Positions 44,419 to 56,696 of a DNA stretch of 64,000 nucleotides are shown piece after piece. The stretch's first letter is position 1. Each line of letters begins with the position of its first letter. Source of the DNA: Nocardiopsis sp. JB363 (lineage in GTDB: Bacteria; Actinomycetota; Actinomycetes; Streptosporangiales; Streptosporangiaceae); assembly GCF_900143625.1 (NCBI RefSeq), contig NZ_FRFF01000003.1, forward strand, positions 62,001-126,000. Direction: 5' to 3'. The notes under the pieces were generated by a model that saw only the letters and a program-made list of their open reading frames with translations, had not been told where the DNA came from and made no database searches. The position numbers and the translations under genes were made by a program.

Positions 44419-45624
44419 ATGACCGCCGTTCGAACCGTCCTCGTCTCCGGAGCGAGCATCGCCGGGCCCGCGCTGGCCCACTGGCTCCACCAACACGGAA
44501 TCAGCGTCACCGTCGTCGAAAAGGCCCCTGAGCCCCGGCCCGGCGGTTACGCCATCGACCTGCGCGGCAAGGCCATCGACGTGGTCGAGCGCATGGGGCA
44601 CCTGCCCGAGATCCGTTCTCGGGTCACCGAGATGAACCACCTCGCCCTGGTCGACACCGACGGGCACCGACGCGTCGGTATGCCCACCGGGATGATCTCC
44701 GAGGAGGACCGCTCGTTGGAGATCCTGCGCGGCGACCTGGTGCGCATCCTGCATGGACCCACCACCGGGCACACCGAGTATCTCTACGGCGACACCATCA
44801 CCGGCATCGAACAGGACGACGACGGGGCCCACGTCACCTTCGCGAACGCGGCCCCGCGCACCTTCGACCTGGTCGTCGGGGCCGATGGACTGCACTCCAA
44901 CACGCGCGGCCTCGTCTTCGGGGCGGAGGACCCCTTGGCCCGCTTCCTCGGCGCCTACATCAGCATCTTCACCATCCCCGACCACGTCGGTCTGGACCGT
45001 GAGGCGCGGCTGTACAACACACCCGGCAAGCTCATCGGGATGTACCGGACCCCGCGGGCCGACGGGGCCAAGGCGATCCTGGGCATGCACGTGCCCCGCC
45101 CCCTCGGGGTGGAGCGCCTCTCCCCCGCCGAACAGCGCGGCTTCCTGCGCGGCGTGTTCGCCGGAAACGGGTGGGAGAGCGACCGGATCCTGGACGCCAT
45201 GGACGACAGCGAGGACTTCTACTTCGACTCCATCACCCAGATCCGGATGGACCACTGGTCGCGAGGCCGCGTCACCCTGCTGGGCGACGCCGGTTACTGC
45301 CACTCCCCCTTGTCCGGGCAGGGCAGCACCCTCGCGGTGGTCGGCGCCTACGCTCTGGCCCAGGAGCTGGGTCGGCACACGAACGTGACGCGGGCCTTGG
45401 CCGCCTACGAGGACCGGATGCGCCCCTTCGTACGCGCCAACCAGGACATCGCCGACAGCGGCATGCGCTTCCTGGCGCCCAAGACCCGCTTCGGCATCGC
45501 GGCCCGGGACCTGGTCGTGCGCGCGGCACCGCTGATCAAGAGCCTGGGCACGTTCACCGGGAAACTGGACCGGGCCTCGGAGGCCTTCGCCCTGGACGCT
45601 CCCTCGGCCGTGCCCACGAGGTGA
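44419..45624 (+). CDS. FAD-dependent monooxygenase
   Basis: 401 residues of the PHBH/TetX class. N-terminal FAD motif VLVSGASIAGPALAHWLHQHG, the Arg in LEILRGDLVRIL, DG motif GADGLHSNTRG, and the GD motif VTLLGDAGYCHSPLSGQG. There is no signal peptide, so it acts in the cytosol using NAD(P)H and O2. The C-terminal 60 residues form an amphipathic helix set. Regulation by the divergent TetR gene suggests a role against an exogenous aromatic or antibiotic. ATG 44419 follows AAGGAG at a rather long spacing. Confidence 0.9.
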   Translation: MTAVRTVLVSGASIAGPALAHWLHQHGISVTVVEKAPEPRPGGYAIDLRGKAIDVVERMGHLPEIRSRVTEMNHLALVDTDGHRRVGMPTGMISEEDRSLEILRGDLVRILHGPTTGHTEYLYGDTITGIEQDDDGAHVTFANAAPRTFDLVVGADGLHSNTRGLVFGAEDPLARFLGAYISIFTIPDHVGLDREARLYNTPGKLIGMYRTPRADGAKAILGMHVPRPLGVERLSPAEQRGFLRGVFAGNGWESDRILDAMDDSEDFYFDSITQIRMDHWSRGRVTLLGDAGYCHSPLSGQGSTLAVVGAYALAQELGRHTNVTRALAAYEDRMRPFVRANQDIADSGMRFLAPKTRFGIAARDLVVRAAPLIKSLGTFTGKLDRASEAFALDAPSAVPTR

Positions 45625-45631
45625 CGACCTC

Positions 45632-45670
45632 CCGGTTCCGGGTGGTTCGAACGGACCCGCCCGGAACCGG
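45632..45670 (+). terminator. Intrinsic terminator after monooxygenase
   Basis: 11-bp perfect stem CCGGTTCCGGG / CCCGGAACCGG with a 17-base loop, directly before the ftsW-like promoter. Confidence 0.7.
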
Positions 45671-45679
45671 CCCTGCCCC

Positions 45680-45707
45680 TTGATCCGCGAGGCGACCGGC
45701 TTATAGT
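45680..45707 (+). promoter_or_regulatory. Promoter of a leaderless FtsW/RodA mRNA
   Basis: TTGATC (45680-45685), 16-base spacer and TATAGT (45702-45707). The GTG start at 45715 lies seven bases past the -10 box with no ribosome binding site, so the transcript is probably leaderless. Confidence 0.6.
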
Positions 45708-45714
45708 TCGAATC

Positions 45715-47169
45715 GTGGCCGACCCTCAGAGCGCACACGCGGACGGCACGCTGCGTCCGGTCCGCCGACGGCGGTCCGAACTCGGGCTGCTCCTGATCGC
45801 CCTCGTCGTCACCGCCGCCGGCCTGGCGTCGGCTTCCCTCGCCATCACCGGTGGGATCGACCCCAGCGTGTTCACCTACGTGGCGGCCATCGGCCTCGGA
45901 GCGCTGGGCGTGCACGTCCTGCTGCGTTTCCTCGCCCCCTACGCCGACCCCGTCCTGTTCCCGGTGGCCACGGCCCTGAGCGGGATCGGCCTGACCATGA
46001 TCTGGGCGCTGCAGATGTCGCGCACCGGCGGGGAGGAGCACACCGAGGCCGACCGGCAGCTGCTGTGGACCCTGATCGGGTTGGGGTTGTGCGCGGCCAT
46101 CGTGGTGCTGGTCCGCAGGCCCCGCAGGCTGGCCCTGTACACCTACCTGATCGCGTTGGGCGCGCTCGTCCTGCTCCTGCTGCCGCTGTCGCCGCTGGGC
46201 CACGAGGTGCTGGGCGCGCGGCGATGGATCATGATCGGCCCGTTCACCATGCAGCCCTCGGAGTTCGCCAAGGTGCTGCTGGTCATCTTCCTCGCCTCCT
46301 ATCTGGGCAGGCAGCGCGGGGTCCTGGCCACGGTGACCCGCACGTTCCGGATCGGCGGGGTGAAGGTGTTCAGCGCCCCGCGCGCTCGCGACCTGGCGCC
46401 CATGGGTCTGGGCTGGGGCATGGCGATCCTGCTGCTGGTGGGCACCAAGGACCTGGGCACCTCACTCCTGCTGTTCGGGACGTTCCTGGCGGTGCTGTAC
46501 GCCGCCACGGCCCGCAAGTCCTGGGTGCTCATCGGTCTGGTGGCCTTCGCCGGCGGCGCGTACGTGGCGTACCTGTTGTTCGGGCACGTGCAGAACCGGG
46601 TGAGGATCTGGCTGAACGCCTTCGACGACGAGGTCTACAACGCGCCCGGCGGTAGCTTCCAGGTGGTGGAGGGCCTGATCGCCCTGGCCTACGGCGGGTT
46701 GCTCGGCACCGGTTTCCACGACGGCCGCGCACAGGAGATCTTCGCCGCCGACAGCGACCTGATCCTGGTCTCGGTGGGAGAGAAGCTCGGGTTCACCGGC
46801 CTCCTCGCCGTGTTGTTCCTCCTGTTCCTGTTCGCCCAACGGGCGTTTCGCATCGCTCTGGGCAGCCGGGACGAATTCCTGAAGCTGACCGCGCTGGGTT
46901 TCGGGTTCCTGACCGCGTTCGACGTGTTCATCGTCCTAGGCGGCGCCACCCGCCTCATCCCGCTGACCGGCATGACCACGCCGTTCCTGTCGGCGGGCGG
47001 GTCGGCGCTGATGGCCAACTGGGGCATCGTGGGTCTGTTGTCGACCATCGGCGACACCGCCCGCCGGCCGCAGGAGACGTTCAGCGCGGGGCTGGCTCCG
47101 AGCGATCCGTCCACCGAGGTGATCGACGTGCGCTCCCTGCCGGCGGGGATCAGGCCGCCAGGAAAGTGA
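45715..47169 (+). CDS. FtsW/RodA/SpoVE-family peptidoglycan polymerase
   Basis: 484 residues, about ten to twelve membrane helices. SEDS signatures: GARRWIMIGPFTMQPSEFAKVLLVIFLASYL, the GTKDLGTSLLLFGTFLAVLY block containing the catalytic-type Asp, and the C-terminal GMTTPFLSAGGSALMANWGIVGLL. SEDS proteins polymerise lipid II glycan strands at the divisome or elongasome, usually with a class B PBP; no PBP gene is adjacent here. Whether it serves sporulation, growth or division is unknown. It overlaps the convergent transporter gene by 20 bases at the 3' end. Confidence 0.93.
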   Translation: MADPQSAHADGTLRPVRRRRSELGLLLIALVVTAAGLASASLAITGGIDPSVFTYVAAIGLGALGVHVLLRFLAPYADPVLFPVATALSGIGLTMIWALQMSRTGGEEHTEADRQLLWTLIGLGLCAAIVVLVRRPRRLALYTYLIALGALVLLLLPLSPLGHEVLGARRWIMIGPFTMQPSEFAKVLLVIFLASYLGRQRGVLATVTRTFRIGGVKVFSAPRARDLAPMGLGWGMAILLLVGTKDLGTSLLLFGTFLAVLYAATARKSWVLIGLVAFAGGAYVAYLLFGHVQNRVRIWLNAFDDEVYNAPGGSFQVVEGLIALAYGGLLGTGFHDGRAQEIFAADSDLILVSVGEKLGFTGLLAVLFLLFLFAQRAFRIALGSRDEFLKLTALGFGFLTAFDVFIVLGGATRLIPLTGMTTPFLSAGGSALMANWGIVGLLSTIGDTARRPQETFSAGLAPSDPSTEVIDVRSLPAGIRPPGK

Positions 47170-48511
47170 TGCACAGGGACGCCACCACGATGCCGAAGCA
47201 CATCACCACCGCCGAGTAGCCCAGGATCTTTCCGGCGCGCAGCCTGGTCAGGGCCAGCAACGGCAGCGCCCAGAAGGGCTGGATCCCGTTGGTGAGTTGG
47301 TCGCCCATGGCCACCGCCATCACGCCGACCCCCGGTTCGATGCCCAGGGTCTCGGTGGCGCCCATGACCACCGGCCCCTGCACCGCCCACTGACCGCCGC
47401 CCGAAGGGACCGCGAGGTTGACCAGGCAGGCACTGATCAGCGCCCAGAACGGATAGGAGAACGGGGTCGAGAAGTCGATGAACCACTGGGTGATGACCTG
47501 CAACAGCCCCGAACTCTCCATGATGCCCATGATCCCGGCGTAGAACGGGAACTGGATGATGACCGCTGAGGCGTTCTTGGCGCCCTCCGCCGCGGCGGTG
47601 GAGTAGCTCGCCAGGGTGCCGTGCAGGCCCAGTCCGGCCATGAGGAAGGTGAAGTTGAGCAGGTTGATGTCCATGCCGACGATGCCGTCGCGCAGCAGCG
47701 CGGGCAGCAGGTGCACCAGGCCGAACGCGACCACCGCGTAGACCAGGATCCGGCTGTGCATGAGGCGCTGGGCCGCCGAGAGAGCGCTCGGTTCGGTCTT
47801 GGTGGGTCGACCTCCGGAGGGACCCCCACCGAGGGGACCGTCGTCGTCCGTCTCCCCGATCTCCTCGCTCTCGTCGGCCTTGGGGGTCATGCTCATCAGC
47901 AGCAGCGGGGCGCCGATCAGCATCACCACGAGGAAGACCAGGTTGAACGGCTGGAAGATGGTCTCGCTGAGGGGGATCAGCCCGATCTCATCTTCCAGGA
48001 AGTGCCCCGGGGTGTTGACCAGCAACGGCGCCGAACCGGACAGTCCGCTGTGCCAGACCATCAGGCCGACGTATCCGCTCGCCGCCAGCAGTGGGAAGTG
48101 CACCTTGATCCCGCGTTCCTTGCAGGATCGGGCCACCTCCACGGCCAGCAGGGCGCCGGCGATGAGGCCGAGACCCCAGTGGACGATACCGAGCAGGGCC
48201 GCGCCCAACGCGGTGATGGCCACCGCCGACAGGGGCCCCTTGGCACGGCCGGCCAACCAGGTGATGCCGCGCCTGGCCGGCGGGGAAGAGGCCAGAGCGT
48301 AGCCGGTGACCAGCACCAGCGTCATCTGCATGCCGAATTCGAGCAGGTTCCAGAACCCGCCGTACCAGTCCCCGACCAGCTCGATCGGGGTGCGTTCGGT
48401 CAGGAACAGGGCCATGCCGAACACGAGCGCGGACAGGATGATCGCGAAGACGAAGGCGTCCGGCACCCAGCGGGTGCTGAACGCCGCGAGGGCATTGCCG
48501 AATCGGCGCAT
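47150..48511 (-). CDS. Short-chain fatty acid transporter (AtoE family)
   Basis: 453 residues, about eleven membrane helices. Family motifs: VVHWGLGLIAGALLAVEVAR-like IVHWGLGLIAG, MVWHSGLSGSAPLLVNTPGH, IIQFPFYAGIMGIMESSGL and VPSGGGQWAVQGPVVM. It has a central acidic cytosolic loop (about 250-295). It should take up acetoacetate or short fatty acids. ATG 48511 has GGAG six bases upstream. A CRP-like site lies about 42-57 bases upstream. The degradative thiolase elsewhere in the window could use the product. Confidence 0.9.
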   Translation of the reverse strand: MRRFGNALAAFSTRWVPDAFVFAIILSALVFGMALFLTERTPIELVGDWYGGFWNLLEFGMQMTLVLVTGYALASSPPARRGITWLAGRAKGPLSAVAITALGAALLGIVHWGLGLIAGALLAVEVARSCKERGIKVHFPLLAASGYVGLMVWHSGLSGSAPLLVNTPGHFLEDEIGLIPLSETIFQPFNLVFLVVMLIGAPLLLMSMTPKADESEEIGETDDDGPLGGGPSGGRPTKTEPSALSAAQRLMHSRILVYAVVAFGLVHLLPALLRDGIVGMDINLLNFTFLMAGLGLHGTLASYSTAAAEGAKNASAVIIQFPFYAGIMGIMESSGLLQVITQWFIDFSTPFSYPFWALISACLVNLAVPSGGGQWAVQGPVVMGATETLGIEPGVGVMAVAMGDQLTNGIQPFWALPLLALTRLRAGKILGYSAVVMCFGIVVASLCITFLAA

Positions 48512-48552
48512 GACGCTCCACTGTCCGAGGGGGAACCCGAGGTCGGAAGCAC

Positions 48553-48568
48553 TGTGGTTCACATCACA
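48553..48568. promoter_or_regulatory. CRP-like site upstream of the fatty acid transporter
   Basis: TGTGGTTCACATCACA fits TGTGA-N6-TCACA with one mismatch. Its right part (TCACATCAC) is identical to the site at 475-490. Confidence 0.4.
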
Positions 48569-48612
48569 CGCCGACGTCAATACCGGCAGGCGAGGTTTGA
48601 GGGTTCTTGAGG

Positions 48613-49362
48613 TTACCCGTCGGTTTTCGACCAGTACGCGCGCCACTCCTCGGCGCCCAGCCCACGCGGCTCACGACCGTCGGCGCGCGCCGCGTCCTCG
48701 GCGGCCCGAACCCGGGCGTCGAACCGGCGCGCGGCGGCGCGCAGGTCCATCTCCGGGTCCCGCCCCTGGTCGCCTTCGGCCGCCACGGCCGCGAACAGCT
48801 CACCGCCCGCGGCCCCGTCGTCGCCCACCAGGTCGGCGGGGAACCCGTTACGCACCGCGCGCTTTCGCAGCTCGTCGGCGAGCAGCACCGCCGGTTGGGC
48901 GAACGGCACCCCGTCCAGCACCGAGACCTCACCGGAGCCGCCGTTCGCCTTGGCCTTCTCCGCGCGCTCCGCCGCCTTGATGGCCTCCCAGTTGGACCAC
49001 ACCTCGTCGGTTCCCGAGACCTCCACAGCACCGAACACGTGCGGGTGGCGGCGGGTCATCTTGTCGATGATGGCGTCGGCGACGTCGTCCACGGTGAACC
49101 GGGCCGGGTCCCCCTCGGGCCGCTCGGCTCCGATGGCCGCGTGGAAGACCACCTGCAACAGCACGTCGCCGAGCTCCTCGCGCAGCAGCGCGTGGTCGCC
49201 CTCCTCGATGGTCTCCAAGGTCTCGTAGGACTCCTGGATGAGGTATTTGGCCAGGGACTCGTGTGTCTGGGAGCTGTCCCAAGGGCACTCCCGGCGCAGC
49301 GTCTCCATCACCTCGACCAGGCGCGACACCCGGTGTCCGGGGGGTCGGACGTCTTCCGTCAT
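48613..49362 (-). CDS. mazG: MazG-family nucleoside triphosphate pyrophosphohydrolase
   Basis: 249 residues. One clear MazG domain: RLVEVMETLRRECPWDSSQTHESLAKYLIQESYETLETIEEGDHALLREELGDVLLQVVFHA, with the metal-binding ExxE and ExxD patterns, then the second helix RHPHVFG and VWSNWEAIKA. The C-terminal 100 residues are more variable. It hydrolyses canonical and damaged NTPs to NMP and PPi, cleaning the pool. In actinomycetes it usually lies close to mfd and eno. ATG 49362 directly follows the stop of the APS kinase gene and has TGAGGA upstream. Confidence 0.93.
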   Translation of the reverse strand: MTEDVRPPGHRVSRLVEVMETLRRECPWDSSQTHESLAKYLIQESYETLETIEEGDHALLREELGDVLLQVVFHAAIGAERPEGDPARFTVDDVADAIIDKMTRRHPHVFGAVEVSGTDEVWSNWEAIKAAERAEKAKANGGSGEVSVLDGVPFAQPAVLLADELRKRAVRNGFPADLVGDDGAAGGELFAAVAAEGDQGRDPEMDLRAAARRFDARVRAAEDAARADGREPRGLGAEEWRAYWSKTDG

Positions 49363-50928
49363 CTATTCCTCACTCACATGCCGGTCCGGGGAGGGGAGCC
49401 AACCACCCTCGCGCAGGGCGTCCATCACCACGGCCACCGATTCGGCCGGGTCGGAGTCCACGGTCTCGACCACCAGGTCGGCGTCGGTCGGCGCCTCGTA
49501 AGGGTCGGAGATCCCGGTGAACTCGGGGATCTCTCCGGCGCGCGCCTTGGCGTACAGGCCCTTGCGGTCACGCGCCTCGCACACCTCCAACGGGGTGGCC
49601 ACGTGCACCAGGAAGAAGTCGCCGAACTCCTCCACCATGGCACGCACCTCCGCCCGTCCGGCCTCGTACGGGGCGATCGGCGCGCACACCGCCACTCCCC
49701 CGTGCCGGGTGATCTCCGAGGCCACGTAACCGATCCGACGGATGTTGAGCTCCCGGTCCTCCCGGGAGAACGTCAATCCCTTGGACAGCATCCGACGCAC
49801 CACGTCGCCGTCGAGCAGGGTCACCGCACGCCCCGCCCGTCGGATTCCGTCGGACACCCCACGAGCGATGGTGGACTTGCCCGACCCGGACAGGCCGGTG
49901 AACAACAAGGTGACACCGCGCTTGGTGCGGGCGGGTCGTAGCCGGGCCAGCTCCGCACCGACCCGGGCGGGGGTGAACCAGGCGGGCAGTTCACGCCCGT
50001 GCGCCAGCTCGGACTCCACCTCGCCGTCGGAGGGCTCCGCGAGCGCCTGTCCCGGATCGACGTGCGTGAACGGCTTCCACAGCGCTTCGTCGGAGTCGTA
50101 CCGCCACGGTTCGGGGTCCAGGACCGTCAGCGGTGGGCGCAACGCCATCACCCGCTCGATCTCCGGCCCTCGTCCCCCCGACTCGGCCAACATGTGGGTG
50201 GCGCCATAGGCGGCGGCCACGTGCGCGGCCAAGGCCGTGTCCCGTTCGGTCCACGCACCACCGACCGCTCCGGAGGCGCGCGCCCGCGCACGAGGCAGGG
50301 TCAGGACCACGAACGAACTACGCGGCGGCAACAGGGGTTCGGCCGCCAGCACCGCGGTGGCCAACCCCTCCTCCTCCAAGGGCGCGTCGACCACCACGAT
50401 CACCTCGGCCCGCTCACCACCACGCGCCAACGCGTCGGCCTCGGCCCGAATCTGGTGCAGGGCCCGGTGGTGCAACGGACGGTCGGTGACCACCGCCAGC
50501 AGTGACCGGCCCTCGGCCCCTTCGAGTTCGCTCTGCGCCCGCACCTCCGCAGGGGTGGCGCGCAGCTCGCGCAGCACCCCGTACGTCGCCGGACGCAGCA
50601 GCGTGACGTCACCGGCCAGGTGGTGGATCCCCGCGTCCTCCCAGTACTCGCGCACCTCCAGCCCGGCCAGCGGCGCGCCCTCCAGATCGGTGAGCGTGAG
50701 CGCCTTCTCCCCCGCCAGCTCCGCGGGGACCTCCAAGGTGACCGGAACCGGCCAGGTCCGGCCGTCGGGCAGCCGCCCGATCCGCGAGACCGACTCGGCC
50801 TCCTCCCGGGTCATGAACCCCGGGAACGGGTACGCCCCGCTGAGGATGAGCTCCAAGTGGGCGAGCCCGTCCGGACCAGGGGCGAAGACCGGGGCATCCC
50901 GACTCCCGTGTCTGTGGACACTCACCAC
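49363..50928 (-). CDS. cysC: APS kinase fused to a degenerate ATP-sulfurylase-like domain
   Basis: 521 residues. The C-terminal 180 residues are a full adenylylsulfate kinase: Walker A FTGLSGSGKSTIARG, LLDGDVVRRMLSKGL, FSREDRELNIRRIGYVASEI, and FLVHVATPLEVCEARDRKGLYAKARAGEIPEFTGISDPYE. The N-terminal about 330 residues resemble ATP sulfurylase with a PUA-like start (LELILSGAYPFPGFMTREEAESV), but the catalytic QxRNPxHxxH motif is replaced by VVTDRPLHHRALHQI. Similar fusions occur in eukaryotes and some bacteria with an active sulfurylase. No sulfate-assimilation gene is adjacent; mazG follows. GTG 50928 was chosen with GGGAGG upstream. Confidence 0.88.
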   Translation of the reverse strand: MVSVHRHGSRDAPVFAPGPDGLAHLELILSGAYPFPGFMTREEAESVSRIGRLPDGRTWPVPVTLEVPAELAGEKALTLTDLEGAPLAGLEVREYWEDAGIHHLAGDVTLLRPATYGVLRELRATPAEVRAQSELEGAEGRSLLAVVTDRPLHHRALHQIRAEADALARGGERAEVIVVVDAPLEEEGLATAVLAAEPLLPPRSSFVVLTLPRARARASGAVGGAWTERDTALAAHVAAAYGATHMLAESGGRGPEIERVMALRPPLTVLDPEPWRYDSDEALWKPFTHVDPGQALAEPSDGEVESELAHGRELPAWFTPARVGAELARLRPARTKRGVTLLFTGLSGSGKSTIARGVSDGIRRAGRAVTLLDGDVVRRMLSKGLTFSREDRELNIRRIGYVASEITRHGGVAVCAPIAPYEAGRAEVRAMVEEFGDFFLVHVATPLEVCEARDRKGLYAKARAGEIPEFTGISDPYEAPTDADLVVETVDSDPAESVAVVMDALREGGWLPSPDRHVSEE

Positions 50929-51276
50929 GCACACCCTCCCTCTGCCATGGTCGTCATCCCACCCAGCGTAGACGGGCACCCTCCGACGACACGGCGCTGA
51001 GGTGCCCGAACCGGGAAGACTCCGAGCTCACCGAGCGTTGTGGACCACGGGGGCCGAAGACGGCCACACCCGAGCACCCGTACCGCGCGCCACCGGCGGA
51101 CTGGATAAGCTGAGAAGAGAACGGGTGGCGCACACCCACCCACGGCCGCCCGGCTCACGTGCGGCCCGATCGTGCCCGGACGGATCCGCACATGGACCCG
51201 TGGCCGTGACCGTCTCCGCCACCGCACGTACCGCAGGACGCGACGCCTGAACCGGACCACTCCACTTTCTGGTGCT
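50929..51276. other. Divergent intergenic region before mfd, no gene seen
   Basis: A 348-base gap between the APS-kinase and mfd genes. It should hold both promoters; no palindrome or hairpin is convincing, and the short frames present are not supported. Confidence 0.5.
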
Positions 51277-54876
<3,600 letters not shown>

Positions 54877-54882
54877 ACACGG

Positions 54883-54922
54883 GTGAGGGCGGGGGTGCAC
54901 CGAGGTGCGCCCCCGCCCTCAC
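54883..54922. terminator. Bidirectional terminator between mfd and DUF6350 gene
   Basis: 18-bp stem with one G-T wobble and a four-base loop (GTGAGGGCGGGGGTGCAC / GTGCGCCCCCGCCCTCAC). Its right arm overlaps the stop codon of the convergent gene by three bases. Confidence 0.88.
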
Positions 54923-56556
54923 TTGTCCTCCGACGGGGCCTCGTAGGTGATCCCGTACAGCTCCTCCTCGGAGATCTCCTCTTCCCCGTCACCGCCGCGC
55001 CGCCACCACGATCGCGCCTCCTTCTCCTCGCGCCGCTGGTCGCGCAGCTCCCTGCGGGCGTCCTTGCGCGCCAGCTTCTCGGTGGTGCGGTCGGCACGGC
55101 GGGCCTTGCGGACCCTCTTCAGCTCCTGCCGGCGTTCCTTGATGGTGGGCTCGGTGTCCACCGGTGCCTCGGGCTTCTCCTCGCGGGATCGCAGCGGGGT
55201 GACCGTCGCCAACCCCTTGCCGCTGGGCACGTCCTCGGGCAGCTCCACCACCGGCGCCGAAGGTTCCGTGGAGGACCGTTCGGCCTTGGCGTCCTCCCTG
55301 CGGGCGACCACCGAACGGCTCTGCTTGCGCGTGTACCACCAGTTGGCGATCCAGGCGGCCACGGCCGCGGCCACCCCCACCTCCAGTGCGGCCACCAACC
55401 CCACCTGCCAGGCCGACGGTCCCACCTCCGCCAGGCGATGGGTGCCCAACGACCCCCCGGCGGCACCGGCCAGGGCCGCGCACAGGATCCCCGTGGTCAC
55501 CCCGCACACGAACCCCCACAGCGGAGCGGCCTCGCTCACCACGTCCGGGGCGTTGCGCTGGGTCACCATCCCGCCGAGCGCTCCCGCCACGAACGGCACC
55601 GCCAACGCCGCCAACGACAACACCGGGGCCGCGCCGTTGGCCGGCAACGCGGCGAGCATCGGCAGCGCGGGCAGCGCCCCCACCGACACTCCCGTCGGCG
55701 CCACCAGCGTCTCCGCACCCACCGCGAAACCCGGGCCGAGCGCGTAACAGACCGCGAAGACCACCGCGTTGGGCAAGTAGGCCAGCTGGACGATGAGCAA
55801 CAGCGCCCCGCCGATCACGCCGGGGGCGAGGGAACCGGTGATCGCCAGCACCTCGTCCAGGCTCATCGCCAACGCCACCAGGAACAGCAGCAGCCCGCCG
55901 GCGAGCAGGGTCCCCGAGGACACCAGCATCCCCACCAGGAGCGAACGCGTACGAGCCGGCATCAGGTCGAGCAGGTCGCCCGCGGCCACGCCCTTGTCCC
56001 GCATGAGCTGGCGCAGCACGCCCAGGCCACCCGCCAGGAACGCGATCACGAACCCCATGAGCAACGCCCGCGGCATGCTCGGCTCCACCGAGTCCGTGTG
56101 CGCCAGCAGCGCGAGCGTGCCCGCGATCGCCGCGTAGGGACCCGCGATGGCCAGGGCCGCCCGGTACACGTGCCGCAGCCGTTCGATCTCGCAGTTGCGG
56201 GCCAACCACCGACCGAACCGGTACAGCAGCATCCCGGGCAGCAGCACCAACCCCATCGGCAGCAGGCTGATCTGCCCCTCCAGCATGGTGAAGGACACGT
56301 GATGGCCCACCAACCAGGCGAGGACGGCACTGCGCAACAGGTCGGCGATGTCCTCGCCGAAGGTGTCGTGCGGGGCCGCCACCCAGCCGACCATGGTGAA
56401 GGTGACGATCACCGCCAACCCGATACCGGCGGCCGAGGCGGCGGCGATCCCGCCGGTGGAGTAGATCGGGCGGGGCTCGCCCAGAGCCTTGGGGGCTGCG
56501 GACGCGGAGCCTGACTTCGACGGGCGCCCTCTGTCGGGGGGTGATGCTGGCGTACT
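54919..56556 (-). CDS. DUF6350 family membrane protein
   Basis: 545 residues. About twelve membrane helices (from GGIAAASAAGIGLAVIVTF to VGVAAAVAAWIANWWY) are followed by a long charged cytosolic tail (about 420-545) with basic, coiled-coil-like KERRQELKRVRKARRADRTTEKLARKD. DUF6350 genes are a fixed actinobacterial neighbour of sucCD and purN, and the family is annotated in some databases as cell division related. GTG at 56556 was chosen; ATG 56598 is the alternative. Neither start has a good ribosome binding site. Confidence 0.8.
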   Translation of the reverse strand, partial: STPASPPDRGRPSKSGSASAAPKALGEPRPIYSTGGIAAASAAGIGLAVIVTFTMVGWVAAPHDTFGEDIADLLRSAVLAWLVGHHVSFTMLEGQISLLPMGLVLLPGMLLYRFGRWLARNCEIERLRHVYRAALAIAGPYAAIAGTLALLAHTDSVEPSMPRALLMGFVIAFLAGGLGVLRQLMRDKGVAAGDLLDLMPARTRSLLVGMLVSSGTLLAGGLLLFLVALAMSLDEVLAITGSLAPGVIGGALLLIVQLAYLPNAVVFAVCYALGPGFAVGAETLVAPTGVSVGALPALPMLAALPANGAAPVLSLAALAVPFVAGALGGMVTQRNAPDVVSEAAPLWGFVCGVTTGILCAALAGAAGGSLGTHRLAEVGPSAWQVGLVAALEVGVAAAVAAWIANWWYTRKQSRSVVARREDAKAERSSTEPSAPVVELPEDVPSGKGLATVTPLRSREEKPEAPVDTEPTIKERRQELKRVRKARRADRTTEKLARKDARRELRDQRREEKEARSWWRRGGDGEEEISEEELYGITYEAPSEDK

Positions 56557-56696
56557 CACCCGACTTATGCTGCCAGGGACCGGAATGCTCCGTGGCATCC
56601 AGGCCGCGCGTGTCGTGGCCGCGTCAGGGCCCGGGAACGGGGAACGAACGAGATACGTCGTAAGATGACGAGCCCCTCCCCGTCCGAAGGACAGTC

